From contig JAFGSZ010000102.1 of the NCBI GenBank assembly GCA_016934395.1, forward strand, positions 1 to 64,000: a stretch of DNA of 64,000 nucleotides, written 5' to 3'. This document shows positions 56,583-64,000 of the stretch, piece by piece; positions within the stretch are counted from its first letter, which is position 1; each line of letters begins with the position of its first letter. The stretch comes from Bacteroidales bacterium (GTDB lineage Bacteria; Bacteroidota; Bacteroidia; Bacteroidales; UBA10428). Both the position numbers and the translations under genes were made by a program. A model generated the notes under the pieces. The model was not told the origin of the DNA, ran no database searches, and was given only the letters and a program-made list of their open reading frames with translations.

Positions 56583-58466
56583 ATGAAAGCAGTGATTTTA
56601 GCCGGAGGTAAAGGTACCCGGCTTGCAGAATATACCCGTGAAATTCCAAAACCCATGCTCAAAGTAGGCCCGTGGCCTATACTTGAACACCAGGTACGCT
56701 TATTAAAACAATATAATATTACAGATATAATAATTCTTGTTAACTACCTGAAGGAATCCATTATCGACCATTTTGGAAAGGGCGAAAAGCTGGGCGTGAA
56801 AATTTCATATTTCGAAGAGCCCTCTCCTCTTGGAACTGTGGGCGGAATTAAAGAAATTGAAAATATTCTTACCGAAGATTTTATTGTTGTGTATGGTGAT
56901 GTGATGGTTAATATGGACCTGAACAGGCTGATAACTTTTCATAAAGAAAAAAAAAGCCAGTGCACACTGGTACTGCATCCTAATGATCATCCTTTAGACA
57001 GTGACCTGGTAAATATTGATACTTCAGGTAGAATAACGGCTTTTTATCCAAAACCCCACGATCCTGGCGAATATTTTAAAAACCTTGTAAATGCAGGCCT
57101 GTATATTTTTAGTCCGCTTATCCTTTCTTTTATTAAAAAAGGAATAAAAGCTGATTTCGGAAGAGATATATTTCCCGATATTTTTTCACAGCTAAGAATG
57201 TATGGATACAATACTTCCGAATATCTGAAAGATATGGGTACACCTGACCGCTGGGATGAAGTCAGTAACGATTTTACTTCCGGAAAAACAGGGCGAAAAA
57301 GTTTTGGCAACAATCAAAAAGCCATATTTCTTGATCGCGACGGGGTATTAAATATTGAACAGAGTTTTATTCACAAACCCGAAGATCTTAAACTTTATGA
57401 TTTTACAGCAAGGTCAGTGAAAAAAATTAATGCTTCGGATTTCCTGTCCATCGTTATTACCAACCAATCCGTAATTGCCCGTAACCTTTGTACTATCGAA
57501 GAACTGGAAACCATTCATAATAAACTGGAAACCGAACTTGGTCAATCCAGGGCAAAACTCGATGCCATATATTATTGTCCACACCATCCTGACAGCGGTT
57601 TCCCGGAAGAAAATCCGGAATTTAAAACAGACTGCGAATGCCGGAAACCCAAACCCGGATTGTTTCTCAAAGCTGCCGGTGATTACAATATAGATTTATC
57701 ACAATCTTTCATGATTGGCGATTCGGAGCGCGATATCCTTGCCGGGAAAAATGCCGGTTGTACAACTATTGGTGTAATGTCTGGCTACGGAATAAAAAAA
57801 ACCAGTATCCTCCCGGATTATTTTTTTAAAAATCTTGAAGAAGCGGTAGATTTTATTATCGACGAACCTTACGCCAATGAATTTAAATTTATTTTTAATA
57901 AATTTTCACGATCCGGGAAAAAACCCTTTGTTATTGCGCTGGCCGGAAATGCAAAAGCAGGAAAAAGTAACTTTGCCCGATGGATGCAAAAACAATTTAG
58001 CCGCTCTGGTTACAACAGCCTGATTATGGAACTCGACCACTGGATTGTTCCCGAAGAAACCCGAAAAGAATCCGGTAATGTTTATGACCGGTTCCAGGTA
58101 AATCTACTGGAAGAAGATATTAAAAACTTTTTTAAAGGAAAAGGTATTCATCGTGCAGGATATGCGCATCATCCGGAACGCGAATCCAACATGGTGAATT
58201 ACCAGTTGGGGAAACAGGATGTTATTATTTTTGAAGGAATTGTGGCCTTGAGCATTCATTCGATTAAAAATAATGCGGACATGAAGATATTTTTAGAACC
58301 GGGTGAAAAAGTGCGGAAACAAAGATTTGTGGACTATTATTTATGGCGTGAAAAAGAATTGCCTGATATTGAACGGCTTTTTGAAAAAAGGAAAGCAGAT
58401 GAATATCAATTAATAGAAAAAGAAAGTAAATTAGCTGATTTTATAATCAATGTGAATTCATTATGA
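56583..58466 (+). CDS. Three-domain fusion: sugar-1-P nucleotidyltransferase - GmhB-like phosphatase - P-loop kinase
   Basis: 627 residues from ATG at 56583 (MKAVILAGGKGTRL; an upstream TTG at 56544 would add 13 residues). Domain 1 (about 1-235) is a GT-A nucleotidyltransferase with GGKGTRLAEYTREIPKPML, as in HddC-type heptose-1-P guanylyltransferases. Domain 2 (about 245-430) is a HAD phosphatase with FLDRDGVLN, the Zn site CPHHP...CECRKP and GDSERDILAG, as in GmhB. Domain 3 (about 445-627) has a P-loop GNAKAGKS (near 453) and ELDHWIVP, like uridine kinase/phosphoribulokinase. The pair of first domains fits the GDP-heptose pathway; the role of the third is unknown. Stop overlaps the next start by four bases. 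Confidence 0.88.
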   Translation: MKAVILAGGKGTRLAEYTREIPKPMLKVGPWPILEHQVRLLKQYNITDIIILVNYLKESIIDHFGKGEKLGVKISYFEEPSPLGTVGGIKEIENILTEDFIVVYGDVMVNMDLNRLITFHKEKKSQCTLVLHPNDHPLDSDLVNIDTSGRITAFYPKPHDPGEYFKNLVNAGLYIFSPLILSFIKKGIKADFGRDIFPDIFSQLRMYGYNTSEYLKDMGTPDRWDEVSNDFTSGKTGRKSFGNNQKAIFLDRDGVLNIEQSFIHKPEDLKLYDFTARSVKKINASDFLSIVITNQSVIARNLCTIEELETIHNKLETELGQSRAKLDAIYYCPHHPDSGFPEENPEFKTDCECRKPKPGLFLKAAGDYNIDLSQSFMIGDSERDILAGKNAGCTTIGVMSGYGIKKTSILPDYFFKNLEEAVDFIIDEPYANEFKFIFNKFSRSGKKPFVIALAGNAKAGKSNFARWMQKQFSRSGYNSLIMELDHWIVPEETRKESGNVYDRFQVNLLEEDIKNFFKGKGIHRAGYAHHPERESNMVNYQLGKQDVIIFEGIVALSIHSIKNNADMKIFLEPGEKVRKQRFVDYYLWREKELPDIERLFEKRKADEYQLIEKESKLADFIINVNSL

Positions 58467-59452
58467 TCATTTCCCGTACGCCATTCCGGATTAGTTTTGT
58501 GGGTGGAGGTTCAGATATGGAAACCTTCTATTCAAAACATCAGGGAGCGGTACTCAGCACTTCTGTGAACAAATACATGTACATTTCGTCGCACCGATAT
58601 TTTTACCCGGACCAGATCCAGGTAAAATATTCGCGCACAGAAACCGTAAATAATCTCGATAACCTTAAGCATCCCCTGCTGCGGGAGGCATTGCGGAAAG
58701 CAGGTATTACAGGGGGAATTGAAATCAGTTCAATTGCCGATATACCTGCCGGAACTGGAATGGGATCCTCCTCTTCTTTTACCGTAGGCCTTTTGCATAA
58801 TCTTTATGCCATAAAAAGAAAATATGTTTCGCACGATGTTCTCGCAAAAGAAGCAAGCGAAATCGAAATCGATATTCTTGGAGAACCTATTGGTAAACAA
58901 GACCAGTATGCTGCAGCATTTGGCGGTTTAAATATCATTTGGTTTAATACCGATGGCAGTGTAAAAGTTGAACCTCTATACATTAAAAGTAATGTTTACC
59001 AGAAGCTCGAAAAAAACCTCATCATGTTTTATATCGGCAACCAGCGTAAAGCTTCAGATATCCTTACCGAACAAAAAAAGAATGCTTCAACCGAAGATAA
59101 ATTTAATATTCTGAAACAGATGGTGGCTCTGGTTCCTGATCTTCGTACCTCGCTGTACAATGAGAATTTAAGCGACTTTGGTAAAATTCTGCACGAAAAC
59201 TGGATACTAAAACAAAAACTGGCTTCAAAAATATCCAATCCGGAAATTGATGAGATCTATGCTTCCGGATTAAAAAACGGGGCATTGGGCGGAAAACTCC
59301 TTGGTGCCGGCGGGGGTGGTTTTATGCTTTTTTATTGCGAAGAAAACAAGCAGGAAAAATTAATTCATGCCCTTAAAACATATGATACTTTTGATTTTAA
59401 ATTCGAACGCGACGGTTCGAAAATAATATACTTTGCTGATGAATATATCTAA
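58463..59452 (+). CDS. hddA: GHMP kinase, HddA-like heptose 7-phosphate kinase
   Basis: 329 residues. GHMP fold: N-terminal IISRTPFRISFVGGGSDMET, the ATP loop PAGTGMGSSSSFTVGLL and C-terminal LLGAGGGGFMLFY. Similar enzymes phosphorylate D-glycero-D-manno-heptose 7-phosphate at C1 (alpha), making the 1,7-bisphosphate that GmhB then cleaves at C7. Start ATG overlaps the fusion stop by four bases (ATGA), evidence of coupling. Fucokinase-type activity is the main alternative, but the neighbours favour heptose. Confidence 0.82.
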   Translation: MIISRTPFRISFVGGGSDMETFYSKHQGAVLSTSVNKYMYISSHRYFYPDQIQVKYSRTETVNNLDNLKHPLLREALRKAGITGGIEISSIADIPAGTGMGSSSSFTVGLLHNLYAIKRKYVSHDVLAKEASEIEIDILGEPIGKQDQYAAAFGGLNIIWFNTDGSVKVEPLYIKSNVYQKLEKNLIMFYIGNQRKASDILTEQKKNASTEDKFNILKQMVALVPDLRTSLYNENLSDFGKILHENWILKQKLASKISNPEIDEIYASGLKNGALGGKLLGAGGGGFMLFYCEENKQEKLIHALKTYDTFDFKFERDGSKIIYFADEYI

Positions 59453-60053
59453 TCATTTTGAAAACTACTTTAAGGGTGTATCCGAAACCCTTCAAAAACT
59501 CGATATACAGTCCATTGAATCCGTAGTAGACGATCTTCTATCTTGCCGGGAAAAAGGAGCATTTATTTATATTTTCGGAAATGGCGGAAGCGCTGCCAAT
59601 GCTTCTCATATTGCCGGGGATTTTTTAAAAGGTATATCCTACGGACTGGAAAAGCGATTTAAAATAATTTGTCTGAATGATAATATTGCCGGGACCACAG
59701 CCATCACAAACGACCTTTCTTATGATGAGGTGTTTGTGGAACAACTTAAAACCTTCCTTTCGCCAAACGATCTTGTTATCGGTATTTCAGGAAGCGGCAA
59801 TTCGGAAAATGTGGTAAGAGCCCTGGAGTATGCAAAAAGCCGGCATGCGAAAACTATTGCTATGTGCGGTTTTAAAGGGGGAAGAGCAAAAGAGATTGCT
59901 GATTCTGCCCTCTTGGTCCCGGTTAACGATATGGAAATAACGGAAGATATACACATAATAATATTTCATGCTATTAAGCAGAAAATCATCCGGAAGCTCA
60001 AAGGGGAAAATTATTCTATGGGCTCTAATTACGATAACCGGGTTAAAGATTAA
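59439..60053 (+). CDS. gmhA: SIS-domain phosphoheptose isomerase (GmhA-like)
   Basis: 204 residues from ATG at 59439; a TTG two codons upstream is possible. The SIS fold shows FGNGGSAANASHIAGDFLKG and IGISGSGNSENVVRALEYAK, the GmhA signature, and a C-terminal EDIHIIIFHAIKQKI segment with the His of the family. It isomerises sedoheptulose 7-phosphate to heptose 7-phosphate, the first step of nucleotide-heptose synthesis. Its start overlaps hddA by 14 bases. DiaA-like proteins are the alternative but do not fit the neighbours. Confidence 0.85.
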   Translation: MNISNHFENYFKGVSETLQKLDIQSIESVVDDLLSCREKGAFIYIFGNGGSAANASHIAGDFLKGISYGLEKRFKIICLNDNIAGTTAITNDLSYDEVFVEQLKTFLSPNDLVIGISGSGNSENVVRALEYAKSRHAKTIAMCGFKGGRAKEIADSALLVPVNDMEITEDIHIIIFHAIKQKIIRKLKGENYSMGSNYDNRVKD

Positions 60054-60056
60054 TTT

Positions 60057-61010
60057 ATGAAAGCATTTATAACCGGTGGTGCAGGTTTTATTGGCAGTAA
60101 TCTGGCCGACCGACTTCTTGAAACCGGAACTGAAGTTACCGTGTATGACAATTTTAGTACCGGACAGGATAAATTTATCCGCCATAACATCAATAACCCG
60201 AAATACACTTTAATCAGTGCCGATGTGCTTGATAAAAACACGCTGATATCCGCCATGTCTGGTAATGATGTGGTATTTCATTTTCAGGCCAATGCCGATG
60301 TAAGAGGCGGTATACATAACACCCGGATAGATGTGGAGCAGAATATTACCGGAACGCACAATGTACTTGAAGCCATGCGGGTAAACAATATTAAAAAAAT
60401 TGCATTTGCCAGCTCAGCAGTTGTATATGGAGAACCTGAAATTATTCCCACTCCTGAAAATATTCCCCTGATTCAAACATCACTGTACGGAGCATCAAAG
60501 ATTTCAGCCGAAAGTCTAATCCAGGCCTATTGCGAATATTTTGATATGAAAAGTTATATTTTCCGCTTTGTATCTTTTATGGGCCCACGATATACACATG
60601 GGGTTATATTCGATTTTATGAAAAAGCTGAAAGAAGATCCCACAAAACTTCACATTCTGGGCGACGGAAAACAACGAAAATCATACCTGCATGTATCTGA
60701 CGGGATTTCCGCTATTTTACTAGCCATGAAAAAATCAGATAAAAAAACAAATATCTTAAACCTGGGCAACAGCGAATGGATAAACGTTACCGATCTGGCA
60801 TATATCGTTTGTGAAAACCTGGGATTAAAAAAAGTTAAATTTTCTTTTGCTGGCGGAATCCGTGGCTGGAAAGGCGATACTCCCTTTGTTCATCTCGACA
60901 TCAGTAAGATTTCGGCATTGGGTTGGAAACCAGATTATTCAGTAAAAGATACTATTATTGATACGGTGAAGTACCTTTCTGAGAATGACGATTTGTTAGG
61001 TGCACGGTAA
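60057..61010 (+). CDS. NAD-dependent sugar epimerase/dehydratase (extended SDR)
   Basis: 317 residues. Extended SDR: cofactor motif ITGGAGFIGSNLADRLL, YDNFSTGQDK, ASSAVVYGEPE and the catalytic Y-x-x-x-K (SLYGASKISAES), with a C-terminal substrate-binding region containing GDGKQRKSYLHVSDG. GalE-like UDP- or GDP-sugar epimerases have this pattern. It begins three bases after the gmhA stop, so it belongs to the heptose operon and probably modifies the resulting nucleotide-heptose or a related sugar. Product unknown. Confidence 0.85.
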   Translation: MKAFITGGAGFIGSNLADRLLETGTEVTVYDNFSTGQDKFIRHNINNPKYTLISADVLDKNTLISAMSGNDVVFHFQANADVRGGIHNTRIDVEQNITGTHNVLEAMRVNNIKKIAFASSAVVYGEPEIIPTPENIPLIQTSLYGASKISAESLIQAYCEYFDMKSYIFRFVSFMGPRYTHGVIFDFMKKLKEDPTKLHILGDGKQRKSYLHVSDGISAILLAMKKSDKKTNILNLGNSEWINVTDLAYIVCENLGLKKVKFSFAGGIRGWKGDTPFVHLDISKISALGWKPDYSVKDTIIDTVKYLSENDDLLGAR

Positions 61011-61015
61011 GGCAT

Positions 61016-61048
61016 AACCCTGCGAGGGTTTGAAACCCTCGCAGGGTT
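61016..61048. repeat. 33-base perfect palindrome with GCGAGGG core
   Basis: AACCCTGCGAGGGTTT - G - AAACCCTCGCAGGGTT: 16 paired bases around one central base, lying just after the epimerase stop. T-run is absent, so it is more than a simple terminator; palindromes of this type recur between Bacteroidota genes. It may still end both converging transcripts as a strong hairpin. Confidence 0.8.
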
Positions 61049-61069
61049 CTTAAATGAGAATGTAATAAC

Positions 61070-62074
61070 TTATTTCTTTAGCTCCGTTGCTTTTTTGCTT
61101 TCTCCACCCCTCTTAAATACCATTCTGTAAATTATATTTCTCAATACTCCCAGACCATAAGCAATAAGCAATTCAAGAGAAGTAACAACACTTAGTAAAC
61201 CTACCCAGATACTTTTATTCTGAATGGAACTGTCAGCAAAAACAGCCAAAGTATAAACTGCAACTCCGGATAACACAAGGTAAAACCACCATGGAACAAA
61301 CCATATAGCAACTATTGCAGACAGAATAGAGATCATAAACATACTGGGAAGCAAATGCAAAGCTTTTAATGCATTGCCATGTTTCAGATGAAGGTCGATA
61401 CGGCCTTTACCATGAAAATACAACTGGTGCCAGAATATTCTAAAATTGGCTTTCCGGCGGTGATATACAAAAGCATCTGGAATAAGTGATGTTTTATAAC
61501 CTGCTTTTTGCAGGCGCATGCTTAAATCCAGATCTTCAGCTACCTGCATACCACTAAAACCTCCAACATTAAAAAAAACCTCACGGCGCATACCCATATT
61601 AAACCCGCGCATATGGAATTTACCCAGATGGAATTTTTTGCCGCGGATACCACCAGTGGTCAGCATAGATGTCATGGCATAATTCACTGCTTTCTGAAAG
61701 GGTGAAAAATTATCGTCAGCTGCATCTGGGCCGCCGTATCCAACAATTTCGGTATGAGAAACTAAAAATGAGTCCACCACATCCATGTAATGCGGAGGCA
61801 GAATACAATCCGAATCTATAAAAACCAGCCATTCACCCTTGGCATGTTCGCAACCCAGGTTTCTGGATTCACTGGCTCCCAGGCTTTTTTTATAGAAATA
61901 ACTTAATGTTAATTTATCTTTATAGCCATTCACTAATTCCTGTAAGCTGGTATCAGGACTGCCATCCACAACAATTACCTCGAAGTTTTTAAAAAGCTGT
62001 TTTGTCAAACTACCCAGAAAAGCTGTTACTTCTTCCGGACGCCCGAATGTGGGAAGTATAATAGAATAATACAC
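61070..62074 (-). CDS. GT2 family glycosyltransferase with C-terminal membrane segments
   Basis: 334 residues, starting at GTG (62074). GT-A domain: SIILPTFGRPEEVTAFLGSL, IVVDGSPDTSLQEL, the DxD motif FIDSDCILP (residues 87-89) and EDLDLSMRLQKAGY. Two to three C-terminal membrane helices (about 244-305) anchor it in the inner membrane. It transfers a sugar in polysaccharide or O-antigen synthesis; specificity unknown. It converges on the epimerase gene across the palindrome. Confidence 0.88.
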   Translation of the reverse strand: MYYSIILPTFGRPEEVTAFLGSLTKQLFKNFEVIVVDGSPDTSLQELVNGYKDKLTLSYFYKKSLGASESRNLGCEHAKGEWLVFIDSDCILPPHYMDVVDSFLVSHTEIVGYGGPDAADDNFSPFQKAVNYAMTSMLTTGGIRGKKFHLGKFHMRGFNMGMRREVFFNVGGFSGMQVAEDLDLSMRLQKAGYKTSLIPDAFVYHRRKANFRIFWHQLYFHGKGRIDLHLKHGNALKALHLLPSMFMISILSAIVAIWFVPWWFYLVLSGVAVYTLAVFADSSIQNKSIWVGLLSVVTSLELLIAYGLGVLRNIIYRMVFKRGGESKKATELKK

Positions 62075-62103
62075 TATATCGTTTTAATTTGAAATTAATC
62101 CTG

Positions 62104-62111
62104 CAAAAGTA
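62104..62111 (-). promoter_or_regulatory. Candidate -7 element for the GT2 gene at 62074
   Basis: Minus strand TACTTTTG matches TAnnTTTG, 29 bases before the GTG start. A -33 element was not found. The gene follows the terminator of the upstream gene, so a promoter in this gap is needed. Confidence 0.4.
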
Positions 62112-62142
62112 ATATAATTCATTTAACCGCAGGATAAGAAAT

Positions 62143-62166
62143 AAAAAAACCGGGAATCCCCGGTTT
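62143..62166 (-). terminator. Rho-independent terminator after the GT2 gene at 62187
   Basis: Stem AAACCGGG/CCCGGTTT (62147-62166) with a four-base loop, followed on the minus strand by TTTTTTTAT. It lies 20 bases after the stop of the preceding GT2 gene. Confidence 0.88.
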
Positions 62167-62186
62167 CTAAATTTTAAAAATTATGA

Positions 62187-63137
62187 TCAAATCTCCTTTT
62201 CTATCAGGTATGAATTCCGGTTTGAACCGCTCCGTGAAATCAACTCTCCTAAAAATCCGGATAAAAAAAGCAGCGTACCCAGAACCATACAGGTAAGGCC
62301 GATATAAAAATACGGACTATTTGTAACCAGCGGGGCCGTTACATTATGCCTAATTGCCAGCAGCTTATTGATGCCTAAAATTGCTGCCATTACAAATCCA
62401 AGAATAAAGGTGAGTGTACCTAACGTACCGAACAGGTGTAACGGACGCTTTCCATATTTTGATATGAAAATAACAGAAAGCAAATCCAGGGGACCGCGGA
62501 TAAATCGTTCAAAGCCATATTTGGTTTTTCCAAACTTACGCTCCTGGTGTTGTACAACTTTTTCACCAATTTTGTTAAAGCCCGACCATTTGGCAAGTAC
62601 CGGGATATACCGGTGCATTTCGCCATATACTTCGATACTTTTAATAACACGATTTTTATATGCCTTAAGGCCACAGTTAAAATCGTGCAATTTTATTTTA
62701 CTTATTCTTCTTGCTGTCCAGTTAAAAAATTTACTGGGGATATTTTTCGAAAATAACGGGTCGTAACGCTTCTTCTTCCAGCCGGAAACAAGATCATAAT
62801 TCTCCTCTGTAATCATTCTGTACAGCTCGGGTATTTCCTCGGGATTATCTTGCAGATCAGCATCCATGGTAATTACCACATCACCTTTCGCAACATCAAA
62901 TCCGCAAAATAAAGCAGCCGATTTTCCGTAATTACGCCTGAATTTTATTCCTTTTACAGATGCATTTTTTTGTGTACATTCTTCAATAACCTGCCAGGTA
63001 GTATCTGTGCTTCCGTCATCAATAAAAATAACTTCATAGCTGAACTTATTTTTATCCATTACCGCCTCTATCCAATTCACTAATTCCCGTAACGATTCTT
63101 CTTCGTTATAAGAAGGTATTACCACCGAAATATCCAT
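62187..63137 (-). CDS. GT2 family glycosyltransferase, undecaprenyl-/dolichol-phosphate sugar type
   Basis: 316 residues. GT-A domain with ISVVIPSYNEEESLRELVNW, FIDDGSTDTTW, DxD MDADLQDNPEEIP and KIKLHDFNCGLKAYK, then two C-terminal membrane helices (about 235-258 and 275-300). This is the GtrB/ArnC/DPM pattern: it loads a sugar onto a polyprenyl phosphate for use on the outer face of the membrane. It follows the DUF4199 gene by 26 bases. Confidence 0.9.
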   Translation of the reverse strand: MDISVVIPSYNEEESLRELVNWIEAVMDKNKFSYEVIFIDDGSTDTTWQVIEECTQKNASVKGIKFRRNYGKSAALFCGFDVAKGDVVITMDADLQDNPEEIPELYRMITEENYDLVSGWKKKRYDPLFSKNIPSKFFNWTARRISKIKLHDFNCGLKAYKNRVIKSIEVYGEMHRYIPVLAKWSGFNKIGEKVVQHQERKFGKTKYGFERFIRGPLDLLSVIFISKYGKRPLHLFGTLGTLTFILGFVMAAILGINKLLAIRHNVTAPLVTNSPYFYIGLTCMVLGTLLFLSGFLGELISRSGSNRNSYLIEKEI

Positions 63138-63163
63138 ATTATTAATCTCTTTATTTAAATTGC

Positions 63164-63694
63164 CTAAACGGCATCAGTCATAGGGTTTTCGTCTTTTTTT
63201 ACAAACGCTGCAAGAATCAGGGATATGATGGATCCTATTATTACACTAAAGATTGTTGCTGATAAAAACATAATTACAGGTTTCATAAACTTCGCAGACA
63301 TCTGCATTTGCATATCGATCTGCTCTTCGGATATTCCCCTGGATAATAATTTTTCTTCAGTCATTTCCATCATACGTTGTATTAAGGTTGTATCTACAAA
63401 TTTCACATGGATAATGGAATAAATACCGGAAATAACAAAGGCAATCACGCAAATTAATACTCCGATACCAAATGCTTTTCCATAATTTATTGTTCCACCC
63501 TGAACCTTATCGCGATAACTTTTCATTCCCATAAACATCCCCACAATCAAAATGAGATAACTCACATATCCTAATGCCCTGTTTAAAGATAAATCCAATA
63601 CAAACATTAAAACGGTCCAAATTATCATAATAATTCCAATAATGGCCCCGTAAGTAAGTGAATGGTTAAAAACCGATGTTTTTTTCTGTTCCAT
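63164..63694 (-). CDS. DUF4199 membrane protein
   Basis: 176 residues with four predicted membrane helices (about 13-35, 40-57, 70-94 and 136-166) and a hydrophilic loop with TEEKLLSRGISEEQIDMQMQ between the last two. This is the DUF4199 layout common in Bacteroidota; function unknown. It is transcribed ahead of the GT2 gene, so both may share a promoter whose -7 is at 63721-63728. Confidence 0.85.
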   Translation of the reverse strand: MEQKKTSVFNHSLTYGAIIGIIMIIWTVLMFVLDLSLNRALGYVSYLILIVGMFMGMKSYRDKVQGGTINYGKAFGIGVLICVIAFVISGIYSIIHVKFVDTTLIQRMMEMTEEKLLSRGISEEQIDMQMQMSAKFMKPVIMFLSATIFSVIIGSIISLILAAFVKKDENPMTDAV

Positions 63695-63720
63695 GATTTT
63701 AAAATTGTTTGGTTGTTACA

Positions 63721-63728
63721 CAAATATA
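63721..63728 (-). promoter_or_regulatory. Candidate -7 element for the DUF4199 gene
   Basis: Minus strand TATATTTG, a perfect -7, 27 bases before the ATG at 63694. No -33 element at the standard spacing is seen. Confidence 0.4.
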
Positions 63729-63768
63729 TGGGTTTTTTGCAGTATTAAAATTATTCAATAAAAAATCT

Positions 63769-63797
63769 TTTGCACGTTAAAAAAGTTAATATCTTTG
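63769..63797 (+). promoter_or_regulatory. Promoter of the SRP RNA gene
   Basis: TTTG (63769-63772), 17 bases, TATCTTTG (63790-63797): perfect Bacteroidota promoter. Transcription would begin near 63803, exactly at the base of the SRP RNA helix. Confidence 0.85.
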
Positions 63798-63802
63798 CTG
63801 CC

Positions 63803-63909
63803 CGGCGGGTAAGTCTTATACGACCAGCTCCTGCTGAACCCCCCAGGTCCGGAAGGAAGCAAGGGTAGGCGGTTGTAGCGGTGCGATATGAGTAGCTTGC
63901 CCGCTTTTT
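63803..63909 (+). ncRNA. ffs: Small signal recognition particle RNA (4.5S-type)
   Basis: About 100 bases. The closing helix pairs GCGGGTAAG (63805-63813) with CTTGCCCGC (63896-63904), followed by a T run (63905-63909) that makes a built-in terminator. The apical domain holds the conserved CCAGGTCCGGAAGGAAGCAA (63844-63863), the site bound by Ffh. The size is that of the single-hairpin small SRP RNA. Confidence 0.95.
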
Positions 63910-63932
63910 GTATTAAACTCCCAACAATTTTT

Positions 63933-64000
63933 TTATGTACCCAGAGCCTTAATTACATCTTCAGGCGCCTGAACAAGCTCTATAAGTACCCCTTCGCTGC
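63933..64000 (-). CDS. C-terminal end of a VOC-family protein, possibly methylmalonyl-CoA epimerase (partial)
   Basis: The window ends inside this gene; only the last 21 residues are present (EGVLIELVQAPEDVIKALGT before the stop at 63933). G-V-L-I/L-E-L-V is the last strand of glyoxalase-like methylmalonyl-CoA epimerases, with the metal-binding Glu. The tail is too short to be certain. It converges on the SRP RNA gene. Confidence 0.45.
   Translation of the reverse strand, partial: SEGVLIELVQAPEDVIKALGT

Overview
This 64 kb window is AT-rich chromosomal DNA from a member of the Bacteroidota, most likely a Bacteroidales/Marinilabiliales-type organism. The signs are: a TamL lipoprotein, a PorT-type type IX secretion protein and a type A sorting domain, DUF4199 and DUF3467 proteins, a relic of a hybrid two-component system, an S46 dipeptidyl peptidase, a geranylgeranylglycerol-phosphate type UbiA enzyme, a small SRP RNA, and promoters of the Bacteroidota form TTTG-N17-21-TAnnTTTG. 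Translation starts mostly lack a Shine-Dalgarno sequence. No rRNA, CRISPR array, insertion sequence or prophage was seen.

Layout. 0.2-2.3 kb: a degenerate membrane AraC regulator and a small secreted repeat protein. 2.4-10.6 kb: folA, then a minus-strand block (DUF2520 - kdsC - ubiA-like - maf - S46 peptidase - metallo-beta-lactamase protein, then nikR and a secreted YD-like protein). 10.8-13.5 kb: a methyltransferase-glycosyltransferase fusion, a second methyltransferase and a coiled-coil protein. 13.6-17.4 kb: the operon etfB-etfA-acyl-CoA dehydrogenase. 17.5-32.8 kb: a very conserved information-processing block read on the minus strand: rpsU - xerC-like - hpf - tRNA-Thr/Tyr/Gly/Thr - tuf - tRNA-Trp - secE - nusG - rplK - rplA - rplJ - rplL - rpoB - rpoC - DUF3467. 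32.9-41.9 kb: HhH protein, sodium symporter, class II aldolase, TamL, TrmH-family methyltransferase, PorT, malate/lactate dehydrogenase. 42.1-48 kb: accessory envelope and surface genes (sorting-domain protein plus repeat adhesin-like protein, nitroreductase, PhzF, two tiny CPAY lipoproteins, a beta-barrel candidate). 48-56 kb: gapA, DUF1987, MacB-like permease, aconitase, miaA and a secreted protein. 56-61 kb: a compact nucleotide-heptose operon. 61-64 kb: two GT2 glycosyltransferases, DUF4199, the SRP RNA gene and the 3' end of a VOC protein, perhaps methylmalonyl-CoA epimerase.

How they fit. Energy metabolism is represented by EtfAB/ACD, GapA, FBA, aconitase and the LDH2-family enzyme. Envelope building is represented by KdsC, the heptose operon, several GT2 enzymes, TamL and PorT. 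The most unusual items are the three-domain guanylyltransferase/phosphatase/P-loop kinase fusion in the heptose operon, the decayed hybrid two-component regulator, the paired CPAY mini-lipoproteins, a perfect Shine-Dalgarno sequence in front of hpf, a large hairpin between rplL and rpoB, and a decayed tRNA-Thr copy inside the tRNA cluster. I found no convincing wholly new multi-gene defence or mobile system here. No stretch over 300 bases lacks a gene; the longest gaps (50799-51096, 10611-10853, 32715-32941, 1573-1793, 2235-2450, 46473-46692, 40666-40877) hold only AT-rich promoter-type sequence, described where something could be recognised.
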